Assembly: GCA_964354365.1 (NCBI GenBank) | Contig: CAYGZM010000004.1 | Location: 5,108-69,107, forward strand | Length of the DNA: 64,000 nucleotides | Source: CAYGZM01 sp964354365 | Lineage (GTDB): Bacteria; Planctomycetota; Phycisphaerae; Sedimentisphaerales; Anaerobacaceae | Direction of reading: 5' to 3' | Shown: positions 1-9,281 of the stretch, piece by piece | How positions within the stretch are numbered: the stretch's first letter is position 1 | How the letters are laid out: every line of letters begins with the position of its first letter | Program-made: the position numbers and the translations under genes | Notes under the pieces: model-generated | Told to the model about the DNA's origin: nothing | The model's input: the letters and a program-made list of their open reading frames with translations, nothing else | Database searches by the model: none

Positions 1-909
1 ATAGGGCATGAAACGCCCGAAGTGTCCGCCGCCCAGCAGAATCACATTAGGCGTTCCCACCGCGCAGGAAATGTGCGCCAGGCCCGTTTCCGCCCCGACC
101 GCCAGCCGGCAGCGCTTGAGGATTGCGCAGGACTGCAAAATGGTTGTCCTGCCGCTTAAGTTTATCGTCCTTACGCCAATCGCATTCAGGTTCCTCTGGT
201 TGATGTCACGGTCCTGCTCGGTTCCCAACGCGATTACCGTAAGCCGGTTGGCCCTGCAGAACTCCGACATCGCCTGGCCGTATCCCTCGTACACGCGGCA
301 TTCATACTGGGCGCCGGCAAACAGGGCGATTGTCCCGGCCGGATCGAGCCCGTTTTCCCCAAACAGCCTGTCGGCAAACGCCTCATCCTCCTGTTTCATC
401 CAGACGACGGGCCGCAGCCCCGGCGCCTCAATATCCAGCCCTCTTAGGAAATCCCGGTGCCGCTCAAGCTCGAGCTTCTGTCCTCCGGGGCTTGGCAGCA
501 GGTCGGTGTAGAATTGATTGTGCATGCTTCTGCGCTCGGGCGAAATGTTGCACAGATTGCCCTCGAGTGCGACGCGCCGCTCGGCCCCGCACTTTATCGC
601 AAACCAATCCGTCAGGGCCTCACGCGAATACACCGAATTCAAGGATAGCTGCGGCTTCAACATCCGCAATCGCGCCGTAATCTCCAGGCGGTACCGTTCG
701 TCCTCCAGAACCCTTTTCCTGTTGAACACCACAACCTCATCCACGTATGGACACGCCTCGTATAGCTCGCCGATATGCTCCTGACAGACAACGACTATCC
801 TGGCGCCCTCGTACTTCCGCCGGATGTACGGCAGCATCGACGCCGACAGGACCGCATCACCTATCGAATCCGGCCTCACCCAAACTATGTTCCTGATGTT
901 GTCTATCAT
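1..909 (-). CDS. GT9 (heptosyltransferase-like) glycosyltransferase, 3' end cut by window edge
   Basis: Reading the minus strand from the ATG at 909 gives 303 codons without a stop, running off the left edge, so the C-terminus is missing. The start MIDNIRNIVWVRPDSIGDAV is the usual N-terminal beta-alpha unit of the GT9 family (ADP-heptose:LPS heptosyltransferases). Near the cut end, ETGLAHISCAVGTP followed by LLGGGHFGRFMPY matches the family's nucleotide-sugar-binding signature. The ATG lies 3 bases after the stop of the upstream gene, so the two are probably co-transcribed. The GGGHFGRF variant occurs in GT9 proteins of glycan-modification clusters as well as LPS loci, so the acceptor cannot be stated. 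The family call is firm; the substrate is unknown. Confidence 0.85.
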   Translation of the reverse strand, partial: MIDNIRNIVWVRPDSIGDAVLSASMLPYIRRKYEGARIVVVCQEHIGELYEACPYVDEVVVFNRKRVLEDERYRLEITARLRMLKPQLSLNSVYSREALTDWFAIKCGAERRVALEGNLCNISPERRSMHNQFYTDLLPSPGGQKLELERHRDFLRGLDIEAPGLRPVVWMKQEDEAFADRLFGENGLDPAGTIALFAGAQYECRVYEGYGQAMSEFCRANRLTVIALGTEQDRDINQRNLNAIGVRTINLSGRTTILQSCAILKRCRLAVGAETGLAHISCAVGTPNVILLGGGHFGRFMPY

Positions 910-912
910 CTC

Positions 913-3396
913 TTACCTGGCATGGGAATTCGACACCACATAATGGTTCGAAGTCTGTTCGCTTTGCCGCAGAATCGCCAAGCCCTGTTTATCCAACGGA
1001 GAATGCCTCAGAGCGCGTTTTGCAATCCCGCCGGCCTTCTCGGCTTGTCCTCCGGCGGTATAATAGGCGGCCAGCTCGCACATGGCAGTTACACAGGACG
1101 GCTCGACAACAAGCGCACGCTGCCAAAGCTGAGCTGCTTCATCATATCTCTGACATGATTTGAGAAAATCAGCTCCACGAAGCAACGCTCCCAAGTCGTT
1201 GCGATACACATCACAATATGTCGTAACGGCATTCATAACCAGCGATGCAGCCCTCTCGCGCTCGGCCCGCACCCGCTGTGACCGGCTGATCACATACTCA
1301 ATTCCGGCACGCAAGTTCTTCTCGAAAGCCTGCTGCGAGTAGTCCCTCAATGCAGCCTGCCTGACCTTTATCGAGTGCTCGCGATGCCATTCCGCGGGCT
1401 TTGCAGTAAGCTCGCGCACCGTCCGGACTATTTCCTCCACGGAATCATTTTGCAGCATTATCCCGAAATCATCGACGTCTATAGTGACGTCACGGCTGAC
1501 AATCGGAATAAGCCCCTGATTCATACATTGAACTACTCCCCCCGAAGATCCTTCCGCGCATGACACAAAGATAGTGCAGTTGCACAGATTCATCAGCTTG
1601 TAGAAGAGGGGCGACCGCAGTTCCACCCAGTCCACAAAATGTATATTGGGATGTCCAGCCAAGATTTGCCCGTACACCTCCGCGAAACCCGGCTCTAAAC
1701 GTCCGGCACACCACAGCTCTGCATCTAATTGCATGAAGGCCTCAACTAACAGGTCGAGACCTTTGTGCACGTTACCAGCGGAGCCGAAGTAGAGAAAATG
1801 TCGGCGGCCGGACTCAAAATCCTTGCTCGAAGGATTATAGTGGTCGTCCGCATAGCACCCGTTATTAAGGTTAAAGCAAACCGGAAATTGTCTATAGCTT
1901 TCCGCCGCATGACTGTTGCCGAGACATACGATCCCATCAGCATCATGGCACGCAAACTCTTCACTGTGTTGTATCCACCGGTCATACGGCAGACGCACGC
2001 CGCGCCTTCTCTCAAGGTCGGCAAATCTCTCGGCCTCCCGCCGATTGAACTGCCGCCAGTATATTCCTGTCGCAAAGTATATCTTCACGGCCTGACCGAC
2101 GACGTTCCTGCTTAGATACTCCCAATTGGCGCCGGCATGGCCGACGAAAAGGTCGTACACCTTGTCACTCTTGAAGTCCATGCAGGTCCAATCGATCAAA
2201 TCAACAACATAGCCCATCTCTACCAGAACCTTGACCATGCTCCGGGCAATACCCGCGTTACTGAACATATGCGGGTGATACTTCAGCCCCATCCTTATCG
2301 GGGCGGTAATATAGGAAACCAGCGCGTTTCCCTTTGTCGCCGTCGGCACAGACCTGGAGCTTCGGCATGTTCCGGGCATCGCCGGGCTATTGCTCCTGAA
2401 TGCGGCAGCAGAATCCGACATTACATCCGGATGTGTACCTGTAAACGGCTCAGTGCGCGATTGCTCATCACCAAGCCAGACGGGGTACCTGCTTTCTATC
2501 TCCTCCCGATTCTGCGGATTCCACTTGAGAAAACATTCATTGTACCAGCCCTGCCGGTCGTAGCCCTGAAAGTTCGCATTCCTGTCCATCCTGCCGTAGT
2601 AGTCATTCTTCTGCTTGACCTGGCTGTCCAGAATGTAGTTGTAATGATACATCACCAGCCCCATTCGCCTGGTCGTCGTCCCGTCCAGAAGATGCATCTG
2701 CTCGGTAGTCTTGTTCTGGCCCGGCCAGACCATTGTGGGAGGGCGATGGGATATGAATACGGCCCCCGGGACAAACTTGAACAACCTTCGGAAGTGATTT
2801 GAAAACTCGAAGAACTTCGATGAGTAAACAATGTAATCCGGCCCCTTCCAGAAACTGTCAGGGATGAAATTCACCTGAGTAATTGACGGATCGTTCTTGA
2901 GAACCTCATTTATCTTCTCAAGATGCTCTCGCTTATAGACCTCATCGGAATCTATCAGCCAGACGTAGTCACCAGTGACATATTTGAGCGCCTCGTTCTG
3001 CATCTCGCATTTTTCCGGCCATCTGCCCTGAATCAGCCTGACCTTTTTCTGCGGGTCAGGGAAAGATTTTATGAATTGAATCGTCCCGTCCATGCTGCCG
3101 CCATCCGGACCGGCGGCGAACATGCAGTTTTCCACCGCGCCTTCGACAATGATTATCTCGTGGGCAAAGTCATAAACGGACTTGAGGCTGTATTCAATAA
3201 ACGGCATACCGTTCAGCACGATCATCACGAACGAGAACCGCAGCTCCTTCTCTTTGAAATTCTGCCCATTCGCCCAGGCCGCCGCGGCGCCAAATCCGCC
3301 GTCGTGAATAGATGTCCTGTCCGTGTTCAACTTGGTTCCTTTTCCAGCGCCTCTAAGCAAATCACATATTCCATTCCTGTCCCGCTCTCCCCGCAA
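913..3396 (-). CDS. Fused GT2 - GT4 glycosyltransferase with C-terminal TPR
   Basis: This is an 827-residue fusion. Residues about 50-300 form a GT2 domain (FVMIVLNGMPFIEYSLKSV, then YVWLIDSDEVY carrying the metal-binding DxD-type motif). Residues about 365-690 form a GT4/GT-B domain (YFGSAGNVHKGLDLLVEAF and the C-terminal CAEGSSGGVVQCMNQGLIPI nucleotide-sugar site). Residues about 730-810 carry TPR-like helices. The chosen start is TTG at 3396, with GGGAGG five bases upstream. A later TTG at 3330 with AAAGGA ahead of it is an alternative. It sits between two other sugar-transfer genes in one orientation. Combining inverting and retaining-type domains suggests it adds two successive sugars, which is inference. 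Confidence 0.8.
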   Translation of the reverse strand: MRGERDRNGICDLLRGAGKGTKLNTDRTSIHDGGFGAAAAWANGQNFKEKELRFSFVMIVLNGMPFIEYSLKSVYDFAHEIIIVEGAVENCMFAAGPDGGSMDGTIQFIKSFPDPQKKVRLIQGRWPEKCEMQNEALKYVTGDYVWLIDSDEVYKREHLEKINEVLKNDPSITQVNFIPDSFWKGPDYIVYSSKFFEFSNHFRRLFKFVPGAVFISHRPPTMVWPGQNKTTEQMHLLDGTTTRRMGLVMYHYNYILDSQVKQKNDYYGRMDRNANFQGYDRQGWYNECFLKWNPQNREEIESRYPVWLGDEQSRTEPFTGTHPDVMSDSAAAFRSNSPAMPGTCRSSRSVPTATKGNALVSYITAPIRMGLKYHPHMFSNAGIARSMVKVLVEMGYVVDLIDWTCMDFKSDKVYDLFVGHAGANWEYLSRNVVGQAVKIYFATGIYWRQFNRREAERFADLERRRGVRLPYDRWIQHSEEFACHDADGIVCLGNSHAAESYRQFPVCFNLNNGCYADDHYNPSSKDFESGRRHFLYFGSAGNVHKGLDLLVEAFMQLDAELWCAGRLEPGFAEVYGQILAGHPNIHFVDWVELRSPLFYKLMNLCNCTIFVSCAEGSSGGVVQCMNQGLIPIVSRDVTIDVDDFGIMLQNDSVEEIVRTVRELTAKPAEWHREHSIKVRQAALRDYSQQAFEKNLRAGIEYVISRSQRVRAERERAASLVMNAVTTYCDVYRNDLGALLRGADFLKSCQRYDEAAQLWQRALVVEPSCVTAMCELAAYYTAGGQAEKAGGIAKRALRHSPLDKQGLAILRQSEQTSNHYVVSNSHAR

Positions 3397-3408
3397 GGGG
3401 CCCTCCCG

Positions 3409-6400
3409 TCAGCGCACCAGGCTTTCTCGGTATTCGTTTGCCGCCCGGTCTATCCGCTCGAGCAGTTGCGCGGCGCCGCGATTGTCCGGGTCCAGCGACA
3501 GCTCCAACCGGCAGGCCCTCCTCGCCGAGAACATGTCTCCCGACCGGGCATAGGCGGCAGCCAGCGCGTAATACACGTTGGGCAGCGTAGCGCAATTCAT
3601 CGCCGCCTTTTCGAGGTGCTTGACGGCCCGCAGCGCATCGCCTTCATTCAAACAGCGAAAACCTTCCCTGAAAAGTTCCTCGGCAGCCGGCCTATTCTCC
3701 ATCTCCAGACAATCCAATAACAGCTTCGCAGCGTTCCTTGCCGAGCCTAATACCACCTCCCTCTTGGCGGCAGACAGCAGCCCAGCGCGGAGGCCGGCAT
3801 CCATCTGCCGCCCAAGAGCCTCGCACTGCCCTGCGACGATTTCGGGCGCCTGGTGATACGAGCTTTCGATACATTTGAGGGCTGCCGAGAGGTTATCTCC
3901 CTTGAGAAACTCGCTTATGGGCCTCAGGGCAATGCCGGCGGGCGTCAGCTCCCAGGCGGCGTGGGACGTATATGCAAAAGAGGTATCGTTCCCGGCCAAC
4001 TCCAGATTTCGCCGCACCTCAATATCGAAACTCCTGGCCTTTTTGCCGCCCGGGACGTGCGAGAAGTCGTGGTTCTGATGAATGATTGTGACCTTGCTGC
4101 TTGCATCAATGACCGGCCGGCCCGCCAGCAACGCCTCTCGAACAAGCCAGTTGTCCCATACATTCCGCCCCAGCGCCAGCGGCGGAATTTCCGGCCACAG
4201 ACCCTTCTTGAAGGCGAAATAGTCGATGCCCGTCGGCGCGTGGTAAGCGCCCTCTCGCCCGGCCCGGTCCATCAGCCGCTGCTGCCAGTCTTCTGCGCCA
4301 AAATCAATTTCCTGCGAAATATCAATATCCCACCGCCGACCAACCATCAAAAATTGACTGAACCGCCGGGCGACATTCCCAATTGCTTCGGTGAAATTAT
4401 CCATAAGGATTATGTCGGCGTTGACATAGACGCATATCTCATTCGACGCGGCGGCCTGAGCCTTTTGAAATATATCGTCGAGCAGCGGTGTCCCGAATTC
4501 ATTCCGCTCCACATTTGGAATATGCCTGCAACCGTACCTGCGAGCGGCATCAGCGACCCCATCATCGTCTCCCAGAAGAATGATTTCAGGACTTGGCATC
4601 AACCGCATCCAACTCCTTATCGCGTTTCTCTGGATCGTTGCAAAGAGACCCGTAAATCCCTTGGGCATCGCAAAAATGGTGAAACCTTTAAGCTGACCCT
4701 GCCGAGCCTGCTTTGAAATACGACCCTGTTCTCCGGCTGCATGATTCTTTACATCTTCATAGAGAATCCGGGCGTTCGGATGAGCAAAACTGCTGCTGAC
4801 CTCCGCCTCCAGCATCTTCGCGGCCAAATCAAATCGGCCAAGTCTCACAAGACACACACCCATCCCGTAGAACGCCCCACTGATGTTTGATGTAAGACCA
4901 GCCGCCCGATTCAAACAGCCCAGGGCTTGGTCTATACGGCTTGCCGCAAACAATTCAATCGCACGCCGGCACAACGCCCCCGCCTGTTGACCGGCTGCAA
5001 CATCTTTCTCTTCGTAAATACATATTTGGTCCACGGGGTTATGATGCAGATTCCCCGTAAGGCTATTGAATCCCTCTAAATCGAAACCCTCCCCGGCCGT
5101 GTTTGCAGGACCCGCGGGGCACTCAAACATTACCACCTTGCCGCCCGGTTCGAAAATCAAGTCGACCTTGTTGCGATTCACCCACTCCATCAGCGGCACT
5201 ATTTCCGGAAAGCCTATGAAGAAGCCCCCTTTCCAGTAGGGCGCATAATGACCCTCAAAACAGCCAAGATAATCGATCTCCTTGTCAACAACCTGCTTGA
5301 AGAATTCTGAAACGCTACGCTCCGACACTTGCTCACTGCAATACCACAAGTCATCCACCGCTATCACGTGACTTCGCGGCAAGGCCGGCACGGCATTATT
5401 GAGAACATGTGCCATAATCGGAGCATTTGGGGTGTCATGCGCATCAACATAAAGTATGAGTCTATCCTCTTCAGACCAGAGCCGCCTGAAGTCCGTTTTC
5501 AGAATGTCTTGTTCAAGAAGTCTTACTCCGGACAGTTCAACAGGAAGGACTTTTTGGCTTCTAAACAGTGGCTTGAATGACAAATCAATAGCAATCACTT
5601 CTGCTTTGCTTTTAGCCGCAAGCCAGGCACGCAATGAAAGACCCGAAAGGGTGCCCAACTCTACGATCCTGGTAGGCTCGTATCTATGAACGAGATCGAG
5701 CAGCATATTCAGCGATTTAGGAGTCTGGTCACGGTAATAGAGACGATTTTGAGTTAATGCCAGTGTATCAATCCATTCTTGAAACGGTTTGCGGTCATTA
5801 TCCTGCGAAATTACGTTCCTGTTTGTCATCTGGCCTTTCCATCGGCCGCTAATCACGTATTCCTTAAATTCAGTCTGTGCATAGCCCCAGTGTTCATTAT
5901 TATTTGTTATTGGCTTACCAGCCTCTATCATCTGCCGGCACCAGACAAGGTATTCTTTTTGATAGTCGAGACCCAGCCGTGACAGAGCTACGGCTCGGCA
6001 GGTCGGACAACGTTCCGTTGTGAGTTTCTGTTTGGCCTCATCACTAACAGCCCAGCTCATATCATGCTCAATGTGGTAAATTCTCATAGGCTCGGGCAAA
6101 ATAACCTGATGCAGGCCGCTGACATAGGCCATATGTAGTAGTAGCCCATCTACATAAATAGACCATTTTCGCAGTTCCGGATAAGCTCTGAACAAATGCC
6201 AATTAGTACGTGACATCAGCGTGAAATCACCACATCCATTCGTATGCAGCTTTTTATCCTTACTGTCATAAATGAAGTGGTCCGATTCCATTTCCGATAT
6301 TTTCTTGGTACCATATAGCCCATGAACACGCACAATATTGTTCCGGCAAAACTCCAACTGTTTGTTAATATCTTTACACTCAGGCAGTATTTTGCTACCT

Positions 6401-8409
6401 ACATCATGTCGGTCGATACGATAGAAACAGTTCTCATCGAGTCGGCCGCCTGCTAAAAACTGCATCAGCTTATTAGAAAACAGAATGTCGATATTGGTCG
6501 CTAATACAAATTTTCCCCTTGCCCGTCTGATACCCACGTTCTTGGCTATCATTTGGAAAAATGGGAGCTTATCTGAATTGCCAATGCTGTTATGAATTTC
6601 TGCCGGTACCTCGATGAATCGAACCGTCAAAGGGCCCAGGTCATCCGGCCAGTCAAGAACCTCATGGAGTCTTTTACTATCTGTCGGCGGATTCCACTCA
6701 ACGATTATAAGCTCTGCATCAAGGTTGAACCGCTTGCACTGTTCAGCAAGTCCTTTTGCAAATACCTGCATCCGGTGTAAAATATTTGCATCATAGTCAT
6801 CATTCCGAGAAGCGACCACAATACTCAGATACTTTTCATCAACTGCATGGCTTACTGTCTTATCTAAGATTTTTTCTTGGTTGTCTTGTTGTATTCTCGA
6901 CACTGGGACAGCACTTAAGCGTTTTTGTGTCTTTGGCAGTTTAGTTGAAAGAGTAGGAAGACTAAGCGGTTTTCTGGATGCGACAAACACAGACCTTGTA
7001 TTAACTCTACCTTTAACAGGTGCTGGCCAATTCAGTGGAAACTCATGATGGTCAGGTTGTGTAATTGTTACATATACAAACGGAAAGTACTTCTTAAGTT
7101 CGGCCAGAACCCAGTCTCTACCCGGACAACATCCAATCCCTTCGATACTTTGATTAAGATGATTTCTGTTTTCGCTTGTAGGGTTAATTTCACCGTTATC
7201 TACAGTACTAACACATGTTTCAATCAGAAAAAGCTTACGACAGACTGAGGATAGCTCTTTAATACATAAGCTTGGATTACTGAGATGATACAAAGTCCCG
7301 TAACAGTAGATAATATCAAACTCTCCGAAACGCTTATGACTGCCTGGGACACTTAAATCTGCCAATTCGACTTTCCGGTGGGGATATCGACGCACATGCT
7401 CCGCAACATTTTCAGGACGTGCGTCGGTTGATAAAACCTTGCAGCTAAGTTCCTCAAAAAATGCAGTGTGCCACCCCAGACCCGAACCGACCTCCAAAAC
7501 AGATTGGTGAGCTAATTCCAACCCTAAAGAGCCCAAATGTTCCTGCCTGGCTTTGTTTATCTCGATTGCGACCTGGTCATCAAACACTTGAAAACCTATT
7601 GATTTGGTATTAGATTGATTTTGTGGCCGCTTTCCAGGTAATTCAAATGCACAAGACGGAGATGTAATTATGTGGGGTTTCGTCACGCTTACTCTCTTAG
7701 ACTGATAGAAATACATATCTTCATGACTGACTTTTGCGTAACTATACCCTAATGATGTAAGAAATTTTACTATTTCACTTGGAAGGTACCCAAATTGTTT
7801 AGCATTGCCTTCATAATATTCACAAAAGATATTCGGACGGCACTGCCTTATAAATTCTTCAGCTCCTCTTAAAACAAATAGTTCGCAACCCTCAGTGTCA
7901 ATCTTGAGCAAATCTACTTTGCCAATCCCATATTCCCCTGCAAAATCATCAAGCCGTCTAACCTCAACTTCATATTCAACCCATTCTGTAAATCTCAAAG
8001 GTTTCCCTATACAAGCCAACCCTGATTTCATTCCCGATTTTGGATACTTCAATACTGCCGTGCCGTTCTTATCTGCCAGAGCCAGATGAAGAGCTTTAAC
8101 TCTATCCTGAAGATTATTCATGATTATGTTTTGCTTTAAGACTTCGAAAGTAACAGGCGCAGGCTCAAACGCATAGCTTCTCATTGCTGGATTCATCACG
8201 GCAAGCATAGAAAATGCACCGGTATTTGCACCTACGTCAAGAATAACCGGCGATTTGTATTCCAGTGTCCTTTCATAGAAAAACCGCAGCTCATCCATCC
8301 CCCACGCGGTAGGTATCCCGTTACGAAGCTTGCCCTCCCAGCAGCCGCCTATTTCAGCCGCTCTGGCATCAATCTCTACCTTGAAATCGTCTAACAAATA
8401 TGCCTTCAA
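3409..8409 (-). CDS. Giant multidomain methyltransferase/glycosyltransferase/TPR protein
   Basis: This 1666-residue protein reads as at least five enzymatic modules in order. About 1-235 is an FkbM-type methyltransferase (VILDVGANTGAFSML, later DLLKIDTEGCE). About 265-420 is a class I SAM methyltransferase (VLEVGSGLGWHTAFFEE). About 520-840 is a GT-A-like domain (LSIVVASRNDDYDANILHRM, ATNIDILF). About 880-1105 is a CmcI-like SAM domain (RIVELGTLSGLSLRAWLAAK, LYVDAHD). About 1130-1220 is TPR, about 1235-1500 a second GT-A-like domain (ICVYVNADIILMDNF), and about 1570-1660 TPR again. The start is TTG at 8409 with AAAGG upstream; no ATG precedes the first domain. The 5' half looks more AT-rich than the 3' half. 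It probably decorates glycans with methylated sugars. The substrate is unknown. Confidence 0.8.
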   Translation of the reverse strand: MKAYLLDDFKVEIDARAAEIGGCWEGKLRNGIPTAWGMDELRFFYERTLEYKSPVILDVGANTGAFSMLAVMNPAMRSYAFEPAPVTFEVLKQNIIMNNLQDRVKALHLALADKNGTAVLKYPKSGMKSGLACIGKPLRFTEWVEYEVEVRRLDDFAGEYGIGKVDLLKIDTEGCELFVLRGAEEFIRQCRPNIFCEYYEGNAKQFGYLPSEIVKFLTSLGYSYAKVSHEDMYFYQSKRVSVTKPHIITSPSCAFELPGKRPQNQSNTKSIGFQVFDDQVAIEINKARQEHLGSLGLELAHQSVLEVGSGLGWHTAFFEELSCKVLSTDARPENVAEHVRRYPHRKVELADLSVPGSHKRFGEFDIIYCYGTLYHLSNPSLCIKELSSVCRKLFLIETCVSTVDNGEINPTSENRNHLNQSIEGIGCCPGRDWVLAELKKYFPFVYVTITQPDHHEFPLNWPAPVKGRVNTRSVFVASRKPLSLPTLSTKLPKTQKRLSAVPVSRIQQDNQEKILDKTVSHAVDEKYLSIVVASRNDDYDANILHRMQVFAKGLAEQCKRFNLDAELIIVEWNPPTDSKRLHEVLDWPDDLGPLTVRFIEVPAEIHNSIGNSDKLPFFQMIAKNVGIRRARGKFVLATNIDILFSNKLMQFLAGGRLDENCFYRIDRHDVGSKILPECKDINKQLEFCRNNIVRVHGLYGTKKISEMESDHFIYDSKDKKLHTNGCGDFTLMSRTNWHLFRAYPELRKWSIYVDGLLLHMAYVSGLHQVILPEPMRIYHIEHDMSWAVSDEAKQKLTTERCPTCRAVALSRLGLDYQKEYLVWCRQMIEAGKPITNNNEHWGYAQTEFKEYVISGRWKGQMTNRNVISQDNDRKPFQEWIDTLALTQNRLYYRDQTPKSLNMLLDLVHRYEPTRIVELGTLSGLSLRAWLAAKSKAEVIAIDLSFKPLFRSQKVLPVELSGVRLLEQDILKTDFRRLWSEEDRLILYVDAHDTPNAPIMAHVLNNAVPALPRSHVIAVDDLWYCSEQVSERSVSEFFKQVVDKEIDYLGCFEGHYAPYWKGGFFIGFPEIVPLMEWVNRNKVDLIFEPGGKVVMFECPAGPANTAGEGFDLEGFNSLTGNLHHNPVDQICIYEEKDVAAGQQAGALCRRAIELFAASRIDQALGCLNRAAGLTSNISGAFYGMGVCLVRLGRFDLAAKMLEAEVSSSFAHPNARILYEDVKNHAAGEQGRISKQARQGQLKGFTIFAMPKGFTGLFATIQRNAIRSWMRLMPSPEIILLGDDDGVADAARRYGCRHIPNVERNEFGTPLLDDIFQKAQAAASNEICVYVNADIILMDNFTEAIGNVARRFSQFLMVGRRWDIDISQEIDFGAEDWQQRLMDRAGREGAYHAPTGIDYFAFKKGLWPEIPPLALGRNVWDNWLVREALLAGRPVIDASSKVTIIHQNHDFSHVPGGKKARSFDIEVRRNLELAGNDTSFAYTSHAAWELTPAGIALRPISEFLKGDNLSAALKCIESSYHQAPEIVAGQCEALGRQMDAGLRAGLLSAAKREVVLGSARNAAKLLLDCLEMENRPAAEELFREGFRCLNEGDALRAVKHLEKAAMNCATLPNVYYALAAAYARSGDMFSARRACRLELSLDPDNRGAAQLLERIDRAANEYRESLVR

Positions 8410-8438
8410 TTATTAACCTTTTAACACTTCCGGTGCTT

Positions 8439-9281
8439 TCAACTCTTTATTCTTGCCGTTACACATAAGTGCCAACCGCACCTTCGTTCCATCCAGCGAA
8501 AGACCTTTTCAGGAAGATAGCGAAAATACCATACCTTTTTGTACCGATACGCTTTGTAATCCTCGATGCGATAGGGAAAAATATGTTCGACTTTCGTCTC
8601 CAAGACCTCAAATCCTTCAAGCAGCTCCTCTATGCTTCTCTTTGTAAACGTATAAGTGACCGGGCAGCCGGTTTGAGCTTCGGAATATCGTGCAATCAGC
8701 TCATCCAGTCTCCAAAACGCCCCTTTGGCGTATGTCATCAGCATCGCGAACACCTTCCACGAACGCCGATGATAAACCATTATCTTCAAAATGCTCCGCG
8801 GCCCCATATATTTGCGGATCTCGGAAATGGCCCTCGCAGGACGCGGAGTATGGTGAATTACGCCGAAAGAATAAACCAGGTCGTACTCGCGCACCGGCAC
8901 AACCTCGGAAAGCTCCTCGGCATTCGCCTTGTAAAAATCAATCTTTAATCCATAAACACCCGCCCGCTTTCCGGCGATCTCTAGCGACTTTGCCGAGTAG
9001 TCCACCGCCGTGACCTTCGCCCCGGCTCTGGCAAAATTGATGGTATCGGTTCCTATTCCACACCCCACCTCCAGCACACTCTTATCCTTCCATCGTTCAA
9101 ACTGTGCAAAGCCCCGAATATGCGGCTCAACGAAATACTTCCTTGCCTCAACCTCTTCAAAGTATTCGCGGCTCCCGGCTTCACGCGGAGAATGATGCAG
9201 ATTGCAGGGCCTGGCGTCCCAGAATGCCTCAACCTTCTCCATAGCAACATGGGCAAAGTTTTTTACACTGTCGGCAGACAT
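8439..9281 (-). CDS. Class I SAM-dependent methyltransferase
   Basis: The 280-residue protein has motif I VLEVGCGIGTD at residues 69-79, an acidic motif II (VTAVDYS), and a post-motif YDLVYSFGVIHHTPRPARAI typical of the Methyltransf_11/UbiE-like group. The ATG at 9281 lies inside the end of the UDP-sugar dehydrogenase gene (19-base overlap), indicating translational coupling. The stop is 29 bases before the start of the giant glycan gene. Placement among glycosyltransferases suggests methylation of a sugar or lipid carrier rather than quinone biosynthesis, which is context inference. The long basic C-terminal region (about residues 190-280) is not recognised. Confidence 0.82.
   Translation of the reverse strand: MSADSVKNFAHVAMEKVEAFWDARPCNLHHSPREAGSREYFEEVEARKYFVEPHIRGFAQFERWKDKSVLEVGCGIGTDTINFARAGAKVTAVDYSAKSLEIAGKRAGVYGLKIDFYKANAEELSEVVPVREYDLVYSFGVIHHTPRPARAISEIRKYMGPRSILKIMVYHRRSWKVFAMLMTYAKGAFWRLDELIARYSEAQTGCPVTYTFTKRSIEELLEGFEVLETKVEHIFPYRIEDYKAYRYKKVWYFRYLPEKVFRWMERRCGWHLCVTARIKS

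Noticed and set aside
3853..4716. 287-residue plus-strand frame opposite the giant glycan gene
   Set aside because: It runs antisense to a continuous multidomain coding sequence; no motif or ribosome site supports it.
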